NCBI GenBank assembly: GCA_017601265.1
Contig: JAFNJA010000095.1
Coordinates: 1 to 7,988 of the forward strand
Direction: 5' to 3'
Length of the DNA stretch: 7,988 nt
Source: Candidatus Brockarchaeota archaeon
GTDB taxonomy: Archaea > Thermoproteota > EX4484-205 > DTQO01
The translations under genes were made by a program, and so were the position numbers. Shown in pieces: positions 1 to 5,260 of this stretch (position 1 is the first letter of the stretch; every line of letters begins with the position of its first letter). Under the pieces are notes generated by a model. That model was not told the DNA's origin. It did no database searches and was given only the letters and a program-made list of their open reading frames with translations.

Positions 1-290
1 GACCCGGAATAAATCTTTTTGCCATCTATCTTTATCACGAAGGGGCTGCCGGTTAAGGGCACCCTTAACGCTTTGATCTTCTCAACCCCTGCAGCCGTAA
101 GCCTGATCTCGTGAGAAGTCTTATTGTACCACAAAATGTCCTCGTCCGATAACACGAGTTCGTCGCTCTCCGAAAGGTATATTCCAAAACCTCTCCGCGG
201 CTGCTGGCCGAGAAAGAGCCGCCCGACTATCGCGATTCCAGCAAGCGACAAGGTCACGAGGGCCAAAATCGACTTCTTGCTGAGTCTCAC
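1..290 (-). CDS. N-terminal part of a membrane-anchored exported protein (truncated by window edge)
   Basis: The open frame starts at GTG (290-288) and runs off the left edge after 96 codons. The protein opens MRLSKKSILALVTLSLAG, a short basic stretch followed by a hydrophobic segment (about residues 7-27), so it is either a signal peptide or an N-terminal membrane anchor. The following soluble part contains YLSESDELVLSDEDILWYN and LTAAGVEKIKAL, then a stretch ending FVIKIDGKKIYSG. The pattern LTxxGxxKI faintly recalls the P1 head of SecD-type proteins, but this is a weak impression and I do not assign a function. It starts 26 nt after the stop of the glycoside hydrolase gene on the same strand, so the two could be co-transcribed. 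A GGATGG stretch four bases upstream of GTG could serve as ribosome binding site. An in-frame TTG at 302-300 is the alternative start. Confidence is good that it is coding and low for the role. Confidence 0.7.
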   Translation of the reverse strand, partial: MRLSKKSILALVTLSLAGIAIVGRLFLGQQPRRGFGIYLSESDELVLSDEDILWYNKTSHEIRLTAAGVEKIKALRVPLTGSPFVIKIDGKKIYSG

Positions 291-316
291 GTTCCCATCC
301 AATGCAAGGTCAGGGC

Positions 317-1645
317 TTATTTAAGATTTTCAACCTTCAGAAAGAGGACCGCGTCGCCACCAAAAGGCGGGATGAACGATCGGCTCCCTCCTGGTACCGT
401 CAAAATGTCTTCTCCTGCTGCGCTTCCGGTCCTAGGATTGAACCACTCATACCTGTAAGATCCTGCTTCCAGCTTGACCGCGAAGGTGCCGCTTTCAGGT
501 TGGTAAACGAGATACTCGGAGCCAGGATTTGCCAGGCAGTAGCCCGTGGAGGACAATTCGTTCACAGGTCTCATGTTGGCAAGATCCACCCTTTCCGAGT
601 ACTGCCGTGCATGCCCCATGGCAGCTCGTCCCGCGATCCAGCCGGCCGAATCGGACAGGTTCTCCATGAGAAGCGCATTATGCCCCCGGGTGAAACTTTT
701 CCACACCCACGCCCTGGTGAATTTCGCGTCCTCCATGAAGATCTTCCACCCAATGTGATCCGTGTCTAGGAGATCGACTTTACGGCCATCCGCCGCGGGT
801 GGGGAGGAAGACCAAGAATCTGCAGCGGCATCGTAGTTGACGGTGGCAAGAGATGTCCAATCGGCTGGGCTGTTCAGGCAGGCCTCGTTCATGTCCCCAA
901 CCGAGGTCATCCCAACGGGGTGTTGCTTGCGTTTGCCCGCCTCCACGTCCTTGATGTGCTTGATCATCTCATACTGCCATTCTTTAGTGTGGCCCTTCCC
1001 CTCGTTGCAGACCTCGTAGAGGACGTTGTCCAGATCGTTGACCGTCTCGATCACCTTGCCGACGTATTCCTTCTGGATCTCCACCACCTCGGGAACTTGC
1101 AAAGTGTGGATCTCCACTCCCCAGCCGTCTCCGTTTGGGTCGCCATCGATGCCGTTGATGTTGTTGTCCTTGTGGAACGGATGCAGCTCCAAGGGATGAT
1201 CCGCACGTTTCTCCATGAAGATCCAGTCCTCGAAGAGCATGACGGACACGTACATCCCCCTCTTCCCAGCCGCTTCTACCCTCGAACGCAACCTATCGAA
1301 GTACGATTGGTTGAACCGCTTGAGGTCGAACTTCGGCCTGCCATCAAGGGCGTTGCCAGGGCCGACCCTCAACCAAGGTTGCGGTTCGTGAGTGGTCAGC
1401 TCCCAGCGCCACAACCTGATAAAGTTATGGTTGTTCCTCTTGAGCAGATCCAGGTATGAATCGTAGTCAAACGGCATCTCGACAGCCGTGTACCTAGGTA
1501 TCATCCCGTCTTGCAGGTTCTCCCAAGTATGGGAGCCGCAAAGGAAGATGGCTTTACCACTGCCATCGGCGAAATAGCGTGGATTTGTGGGATGAACTCG
1601 GAGCGGCCCATCGGTTTTCATTGCAGCTTTTTCCGCCACTTGCAT
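317..1645 (-). CDS. Clan GH-A-like glycoside hydrolase (cellulase/DUF4038-like) with C-terminal collagen-binding-type domain
   Basis: This is a (beta/alpha)8-barrel type hydrolase expected to cleave glycosidic bonds; the substrate cannot be read from sequence. Numbering is from the ATG at 1645. The N-terminal signature PRYFADGSGKAIFLCGSH (about 22-39) is typical of DUF4038/GH140-like and related cellulase-superfamily proteins. RNNHNFIRLWRWE (about 70-82) follows. VLYEVCNEG places Glu215 as the likely acid/base in the classic NE motif. DTDHIGW and AWVWKSFTRGHN (about 294-322) match the later conserved strands. The last 75 or so residues (LVYQPESGTFAVKLEAG to the end) look like the small beta-sandwich called putative collagen-binding domain. 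No signal peptide is visible with any start, so it appears cytoplasmic. The frame is open to an ATG at 1765, but the first 40 codons from there do not look protein-like. ATG 1645 has GGAGGGG just upstream, and ATG 1621 lies directly before the conserved domain. The start is therefore uncertain, the family call is fairly secure and the exact GH family is not. Confidence 0.82.
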   Translation of the reverse strand: MQVAEKAAMKTDGPLRVHPTNPRYFADGSGKAIFLCGSHTWENLQDGMIPRYTAVEMPFDYDSYLDLLKRNNHNFIRLWRWELTTHEPQPWLRVGPGNALDGRPKFDLKRFNQSYFDRLRSRVEAAGKRGMYVSVMLFEDWIFMEKRADHPLELHPFHKDNNINGIDGDPNGDGWGVEIHTLQVPEVVEIQKEYVGKVIETVNDLDNVLYEVCNEGKGHTKEWQYEMIKHIKDVEAGKRKQHPVGMTSVGDMNEACLNSPADWTSLATVNYDAAADSWSSSPPAADGRKVDLLDTDHIGWKIFMEDAKFTRAWVWKSFTRGHNALLMENLSDSAGWIAGRAAMGHARQYSERVDLANMRPVNELSSTGYCLANPGSEYLVYQPESGTFAVKLEAGSYRYEWFNPRTGSAAGEDILTVPGGSRSFIPPFGGDAVLFLKVENLK

Positions 1646-1774
1646 CCCCTCCGTTCCTCGGGGATCTTCCCCATTTGAACCAAGATGAAATTGGGTACGC
1701 ATTTGTTTAAAAGGCTTCTCACGCGGTTGCCAACTTGTTCTCCAAGGCGATCTTAGAGAATCCAAGATGCCATT

Positions 1775-1803
1775 TTGGAAATTTTTCCAATACTTTAATT
1801 CGC
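1775..1803 (-). promoter_or_regulatory. Possible promoter with palindromic operator upstream of the glycoside hydrolase gene
   Basis: Read on the minus strand, an AT-rich TATA-like stretch (AATTAAAGTATT, 1799-1788) is followed at once by the inverted repeat TTGGAA-AAAT-TTCCAA (1790-1775). The repeat lies between the TATA-like box and the expected transcription start near 1770, where a bound repressor would block initiation in archaea. A second TATA-like stretch (TTTTAAAC, 1713-1706) closer to the gene is an alternative promoter. The arms are only 6 bp, so chance is possible. Confidence 0.3.
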
Positions 1804-1857
1804 CGTACGCGATGGTGAACCAGGCTGCCCGTCAACCCGAAGTCCGGGAATTCGAGG

Positions 1858-3603
1858 TCACGTCGAAGGCGGGGAGGCGCTCGTCTCCGAAGGCTTCTTC
1901 CTCCTTTTTATGGTGAAGATCGCGACGGCCAATGCTGAAACCGCCGCTAGGACCAGGGCGATGAGCCACAATGATGAGAACAAACCTACCACTTCAAACG
2001 TCCACGTCACGGTTCGCACATTTCCAGCCCTGTCCTTGAGCGTCAAGGTGACGCTGTGCCGGCCTTCTTTTAATTCGCCAACTGGAGTGTACTCGAAGCC
2101 GCTCGCGGTTATTAACGCGGAGGATGTGACGTCGGCATCGTCAAGCCTTATCATCACGCTTGAGACGTCCACCCCGCTATCCTCGTCGCTGTAGCTTGCA
2201 CTTATGGTTGGCTTCTTGTCCCACAAAGAGGAGCCTGAAGCTGGCGTCATAGAGGATACCGTAGGCGGCTCCCTGTCTATGGGCTCCACCACGTACGAGA
2301 CGTCCCTCAGCACCAGAAGCGATGTTGCATTTGACCACTTCACGTAGGTGTCGTTTTTGAAAGTCGGGGCAGGCGCGGAGGAAGGAACCACCGCCTTGAC
2401 TAACTTGCCGGCTTCCTGCATGCCTATGACTTCCACGTCCATCATGGGCATTTTCACGTCCGCCTCAAGCGGAATGAGGTCGTTTACCAGGCCGGCAAAC
2501 GTGAAATTGTCTTCAGTACCTTCAAGCGGGGGTCTTACTCTCGCGAGCGTGGCGGACCAGCTTACGTTTCCCCCGCCAGGTCCGTTATACGCCTCGATGC
2601 TCACGTGAAAGCCTCTGATGGACAATGTTGTATCCCTCAGCCTCTGGATCAGGGGCAAGTAGGGCCCGCCATGTTTCAAATCCCTCCTGGCTATCTGCTC
2701 GACTTTTTCCAATGCCTTGAGTTTGTTGGATTCTACCAAACTGTCCACCTCAGCCGGATAATTTATCACCCCGTTGCCATCTATGTTCAGAACTTCGTTT
2801 ACGGCCATGGTGAGGTTCACCCTCCCGTTCTCAACGGGAGAGGGAATGAATGGGCCTATGAGGAGGATCGGGGAGAACGTGGCACCTTGTTCCATAATCC
2901 CTTGGACCGAATTCGTATAGTTACCTTCTATCTCAAAGTAAAAATAAACGCTTAGGAGGTATCTTTGGACTACGATCCCGTTGACCGCGAGGTTCTTCAG
3001 CGTCACGTTGTAGGTTTTCAAGGCATCGCTTAGCATCGACTCAATTAACTCCCTCATCGCGGGAAGAATTTGTTCGACCACCGAGTCTGCCGGATCGTCC
3101 GTAGGGACGATCGCATTCCCATACGCTTTGGTCAGCGATTCCGAGGAAACCACCTTCATCGAGAGCTCGTCAATCGATATCCTGGCGCCCAAATAGATCA
3201 GAAGCAACCACCTCATCGTCTGCTGGTTAAACTTGGCGTACAGGTCCATCTCTGCGTTGCTCGCGTTGAAAACTACCCCAAGATCAAACCTGTACATCAC
3301 GCTTCCAAACGACTCGGCCACATCTCCCCCGACATACCCTCGCAACTCGAAGGAAAAGCTCTTCCCATCTTCAGAAAATGCCGAGTCAAAGTTGAGACGC
3401 ATGGGAGGAAGGTCCTCGGGTCCAACGGAGGCCCGCATTACGGAGGAGACCTCGAGAGAGGCGTCCGGGAAAACGAGGATCCTAAGTGGTAACCTCAAAG
3501 ACGAATAGGTTGGTATCTGGGCAAATGAATTGAAGCTTGAAAACACTATCAACGCGTTTAGAATAAAAACGCATACAGTGAATGACATGCGCTTAAAAGT
3601 CAT
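1858..3603 (-). CDS. Large exported, membrane-anchored surface protein with a C-terminal Ig-like domain
   Basis: Numbering is from the ATG at 3603 (581 aa). A signal peptide (MTFKRMSFTVCVFILNALIV..., probable cleavage near SFA-Q at 27-28) leads into a long extracellular region of unrecognised fold. This region has beta-strand-like stretches and a helical section around 170-200 (DSVVEQILPAMRELIESMLSDAL). A bacterial-Ig-like domain follows at about 443-540, opening REPPTVSSMTPASGSSLWD and ending with DRAGNVRTVTWTFEVV. One transmembrane helix (about 541-564) and the basic tail KRRKKPSETSASPPST anchor it, with the bulk outside the cell. About eight N-x-S/T sequons (NAS, NVT, NYT, NLT, NVS, NFT, NDT, NAT) fit a glycosylated archaeal envelope protein. 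The frame extends to an ATG at 3642, but 3603 is preferred: the signal peptide begins there, and an AATAAATAT box lies about 26 nt upstream, as in leaderless archaeal genes. The role is unknown; adhesion or substrate binding next to the glycoside hydrolase is only a guess. Confidence 0.85.
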   Translation of the reverse strand: MTFKRMSFTVCVFILNALIVFSSFNSFAQIPTYSSLRLPLRILVFPDASLEVSSVMRASVGPEDLPPMRLNFDSAFSEDGKSFSFELRGYVGGDVAESFGSVMYRFDLGVVFNASNAEMDLYAKFNQQTMRWLLLIYLGARISIDELSMKVVSSESLTKAYGNAIVPTDDPADSVVEQILPAMRELIESMLSDALKTYNVTLKNLAVNGIVVQRYLLSVYFYFEIEGNYTNSVQGIMEQGATFSPILLIGPFIPSPVENGRVNLTMAVNEVLNIDGNGVINYPAEVDSLVESNKLKALEKVEQIARRDLKHGGPYLPLIQRLRDTTLSIRGFHVSIEAYNGPGGGNVSWSATLARVRPPLEGTEDNFTFAGLVNDLIPLEADVKMPMMDVEVIGMQEAGKLVKAVVPSSAPAPTFKNDTYVKWSNATSLLVLRDVSYVVEPIDREPPTVSSMTPASGSSLWDKKPTISASYSDEDSGVDVSSVMIRLDDADVTSSALITASGFEYTPVGELKEGRHSVTLTLKDRAGNVRTVTWTFEVVGLFSSLWLIALVLAAVSALAVAIFTIKRRKKPSETSASPPST

Positions 3604-3624
3604 ATTGATTATTAGGTTCCTAGG

Positions 3625-3633
3625 ATATTTATT
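3625..3633 (-). promoter_or_regulatory. TATA-like box for the surface-protein gene (leaderless)
   Basis: AATAAATAT on the minus strand is centred about 26 nt upstream of the ATG at 3603. This is the spacing expected between an archaeal TATA box and a start site that coincides with the start codon. It lies inside the longer alternative reading frame (start 3642), which argues for the shorter protein. Confidence 0.45.
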
Positions 3634-3664
3634 ATTTTCCATACGTTAAATGAGTGTGCCCTGT

Positions 3665-3706
3665 CAGGACATCCGAGACTTCCGACAGTACTCCGTCGGA
3701 ATCCTG
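3665..3706. repeat. Bulged hairpin
   Basis: TTCCGAC (3680-3686) pairs with GTCGGAA (3695-3701) around an 8-nt loop. CAGGA (3665-3669) pairs with TCCTG (3702-3706), leaving a 10-nt bulge on one side only. On the plus strand the structure is followed by a moderately T-rich run. No plus-strand gene ends here, so a terminator role is doubtful. Confidence 0.35.
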
Positions 3707-3788
3707 TACTTTCCATTTTGAGGCCCACGGTTATAAGAAACCCCTCAAAGCTAAACGGATAAACGTGGTGGAGTAGTGTTTTCCCTCT

Positions 3789-3818
3789 GAGGCAAGTAAC
3801 CGGCTCCCTTACTGCCTC
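3789..3818. repeat. Hairpin with one bulged base
   Basis: GAGGCAAGTAA (3789-3799) pairs with TTACTGCCTC (3809-3818) around a 9-nt loop, with a single unpaired A. It lies about 30-60 bases downstream of the start expected from the plus-strand TATA-like TTATAAG at 3731-3737, so it could belong to a small RNA. Function unknown. Confidence 0.35.
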
Positions 3819-3889
3819 ATGGCTCGCCTTCTTTTCGACTCATGAGAATGGGGATAGGCAAGGACCAACTTGACACTCTCCGCCATTGT

Positions 3890-3984
3890 AGTAGCAAAAG
3901 TTTCAAGCAAACATTCCTCGCTTAAGACAAAGGAAAGTGGGGATGGGTAGAGAATCTGAAGTCAAAGTTGAAACTTTTGCTACT
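3890..3984. repeat. 95-bp element bounded by perfect 17-bp inverted repeats (MITE-like)
   Basis: AGTAGCAAAAGTTTCAA (3890-3906) and its exact reverse complement TTGAAACTTTTGCTACT (3968-3984) enclose 61 bases with no ORF. Perfect 17-bp arms at this spacing are very unlikely by chance in one window. This fits a miniature inverted-repeat element, the two ends of a deleted insertion sequence, or a long-stem RNA. The core GTAGCAAAAGTTT loosely resembles the GTTGCAAAGTTT core of IS6-family termini (from memory), and a dead transposase resembling that family lies about 0.8 kb away. I see no obvious target-site duplication flanking the arms. Confidence 0.6.
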
Positions 3985-4119
3985 CAGTATAGTTTGCACC
4001 GGTGCTGTCAACCAGGAGATGGTTTAAGACTCTGTTGAAAAGCTCATTGCCGGGCTCATTCAGAAATGTTTGCCAATAAGGTAGTAGGATGCGCGATTCT
4101 TAAGTGGACGTGCGGCATG

Positions 4120-4527
4120 CTAAGGAATCTGAATCAATTTGGCTTGCACTATTTTAGGCTCTACGAGTCGGGAATCCGTTGTAATTAATGTTCCTCTCAG
4201 CACCTTTGTAGCCGCGAGGACATAAGCATCTACTAGAGAAAGCTTGTCTCTATGAGTGCACTTTAAGCTTCCTGCAGTATGCGTAAGCCGTTCATCTAAA
4301 GGCAATATTGAGATTTTGGAGTTTCTGACGGACGCGTTCCTAACTTCGGCAGCTTCTCGACCAAGTTTCTCGCAGGTTTTATAATAAAGTTCCGCGACGT
4401 TGATCTCGCACGTATAACCCTCTGCCTTATCTTTTATAACCTCGTTGAAAAAATCTCTCACACGATTATCCTCAGCAAAATATAGAAGGAGCGGACCTGT
4501 ATCGAAGATAAGCTTATCCTTCCTCAG
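4120..4527 (-). CDS. vapC: VapC-type PIN-domain ribonuclease toxin, probable CTG start
   Basis: This is the toxin of a type II toxin-antitoxin pair; PIN-domain VapC proteins are Mg-dependent RNases that cut specific RNAs when not bound by VapB. Starting at CTG (4527-4525), the 135-residue protein opens LRKDKLIFDTGPLLLYFAED, the normal VapC N-terminus with catalytic Asp9. The other acidic residues are Glu46 (NVAELYY), Asp100 (SLVDAY) and Asp118 (ITTDSRL), so the active site is complete. The only conventional start in frame is GTG 4461, which would remove Asp9 and the first beta strand. The frame upstream of GTG is open back to a TAA at 4561-4563, with no ATG, GTG or TTG. A strong GGAGGAG ribosome binding site (within 4544-4538 and just beyond) lies 8-10 nt before the CTG. 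The gene overlaps the end of vapB by 14 nt, the usual coupled arrangement. A recent ATG-to-CTG mutation weakening the toxin is the alternative reading. Confidence 0.85.
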   Translation of the reverse strand: MRKDKLIFDTGPLLLYFAEDNRVRDFFNEVIKDKAEGYTCEINVAELYYKTCEKLGREAAEVRNASVRNSKISILPLDERLTHTAGSLKCTHRDKLSLVDAYVLAATKVLRGTLITTDSRLVEPKIVQAKLIQIP

Positions 4528-4753
4528 ATGCTTCTCTCCTCCTTTCTTCTTGCAGCTCTTTTATCATTTGATACACTGTCTTCTTAATGTTCTTATCCGC
4601 ACCGAAAAGATCTTCCAACGGGATAACCGGGACAAGCAAGATTCCCTCATCGGTCTCTATGAACTTAACCCGGGAGCCCTTTCTCAAATTATACTTTTTT
4701 CTGACCTCCGCTGGAATCGTTACTGTACCTTTTTCAGTAATGGTATAACTCAA
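4514..4753 (-). CDS. vapB: VapB-type AbrB/SpoVT-fold antitoxin
   Basis: This 79-residue DNA-binding antitoxin should bind and neutralise the PIN toxin encoded immediately downstream and repress its own promoter. Residues 2-43 form the swapped-hairpin AbrB domain, seen as TITEKGTVTIPAEVRKKYNL, then GSRVKFIETDEGILLVPV. The C-terminal part (KNIKKTVYQMIKELQEERRREASEE) is a charged helix typical of the toxin-binding tail. The start is TTG 4753: the frame is closed by a TAG a few codons upstream, and a TATA-like TTAAAA lies about 26 nt before it. Its last codons overlap the proposed vapC start, so the two are one transcriptional unit. Confidence 0.88.
   Translation of the reverse strand: MSYTITEKGTVTIPAEVRKKYNLRKGSRVKFIETDEGILLVPVIPLEDLFGADKNIKKTVYQMIKELQEERRREASEEG
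4538..4544 (-). promoter_or_regulatory. Ribosome binding site that decides the vapC start
   Basis: AAGGAGG, continued by AG, on the minus strand inside the vapB coding region lies about 8-10 nt before the CTG at 4527. No similar site precedes GTG 4461. This supports initiation at CTG. Confidence 0.55.
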
Positions 4754-4775
4754 AGCCTTTTTCCCATACTAATGC

Positions 4776-4781
4776 TTTTAA
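4776..4781 (-). promoter_or_regulatory. TATA-like box of the vapBC operon
   Basis: TTAAAA (in CATTAAAAGCATTAG) is centred about 26 nt upstream of the vapB TTG start, implying a leaderless or nearly leaderless transcript. VapB autorepression would be expected to act around here; no clear palindrome is visible. Confidence 0.45.
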
Positions 4782-4823
4782 TGTATCCCTATTTAACCCT
4801 TATGGACGCATGGGCGGGATCTG

Positions 4824-5260
4824 CTAAGTTAAGCACCTCCTGAAGATCTCATGGAACCTTTTCTCTTCCGCCATGCGCTCAAGGTCTCGCGCTGGCGGCC
4901 TTCCTAGGTCCATGGGGTCCCTGACGTAGTTGTAGTTGAGGGCGTAGACGCCCATCCATTTCTTCACGTTCTCGCATCCGAAATCGTCCTTCGAGCACGG
5001 GAAGTAATCGTCGATGCACTCCAAGCGGTCCTTCCAAGTCTCGATGAATCACTTGGCCGCGTTCTTCGTGTCCTCGTCGTAGATGATGTGCTTCAACCTT
5101 GCTTACCTTGTGGCTTGAATGTACCAAGCTCCCTCCTTCGTGTAGATGGCCCTCCCTCCGTACCTGCGCCACAATCTTGCGAGGAATTCGCGGGCGGCGA
5201 GCATTTTCCTAGCTCTGGAAAGATTGAAGCCTAGGAGCTTCCTGCTCCCAGATCTATCTC
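4824..5260 (-). pseudogene. Decayed DDE transposase resembling IS6/IS240 group, C-terminal part only
   Basis: One minus-strand frame reads as the C-terminal 145 or so residues of a DDE transposase. It opens SRKLLGFNLSRARKML, has an IYTKEGAWY stretch where the family has the second catalytic Asp (T-D-G-type), and then FIETWKDRLECIDDYFPC. It ends with VKKWMGVYALNYNYVRDPMDLGRPP. The frame is broken by TAA (5105-5103) and TGA (5051-5049). The catalytic-Glu position (usually VERxxxTVKDR) reads AAK-stop-FIETWKDR, so second Asp and Glu are both lost, and the N-terminal half is missing. It is therefore dead. Its 5' end overlaps the last codons of the UroD-like gene in another frame, implying an old insertion at that gene's end. 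Just past its stop, GGGATCTGCTAAGTTAAG (4816-4833, plus strand) loosely resembles an IS6-type terminus. The DDE identity is solid; the family is probable. Confidence 0.8.

Larger units (their letters stand above)
3604..4119. other. Gene-poor stretch between the surface-protein gene and vapC
   Basis: No convincing coding sequence is seen on either strand; the frames are broken by frequent stops. The stretch holds a 17-bp perfect inverted repeat (3890-3984), two shorter hairpins (3665-3706 and 3789-3818), and a plus-strand TATA-like TTATAAG at 3731-3737 that could drive a small RNA. It also contains the promoter of the surface-protein gene. Short plus-strand ORFs here (about 25-31 codons) resemble nothing I recognise. 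Confidence 0.5.

Noticed and set aside
302..1459. Plus-strand ORFs opposite the glycoside hydrolase (302-769, 920-1459)
   Set aside because: They lie antisense to a gene with clear family motifs, have no recognisable motifs of their own, and their composition mirrors the opposite strand.
1655..1675. T-arm-like GGTTCAAAT on the minus strand
   Set aside because: No acceptor, D or anticodon stem can be placed around it.
1646..1765. N-terminal extension of the glycoside hydrolase to ATG 1765
   Set aside because: The 40 residues lack a signal peptide or domain similarity and overlap likely promoter sequence.
2605..3492. Plus-strand ORFs opposite the surface-protein gene (2605-2955, 3070-3492)
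   Set aside because: They are antisense shadows of a gene with signal peptide, Ig-like domain and membrane anchor; no independent coding evidence.
3890..3984. CRISPR repeat pair
   Set aside because: The two copies are inverted, not direct, and no further repeats or spacers follow.
4445..4843. 132-codon plus-strand ORF over vapBC
   Set aside because: It is fully antisense to two overlapping genes with diagnostic PIN and AbrB motifs.
4879..5172. 97-codon minus-strand ORF over the transposase remnant
   Set aside because: It is a shifted frame of the decayed transposase; the transposase motifs are in the other frame, interrupted by stops.
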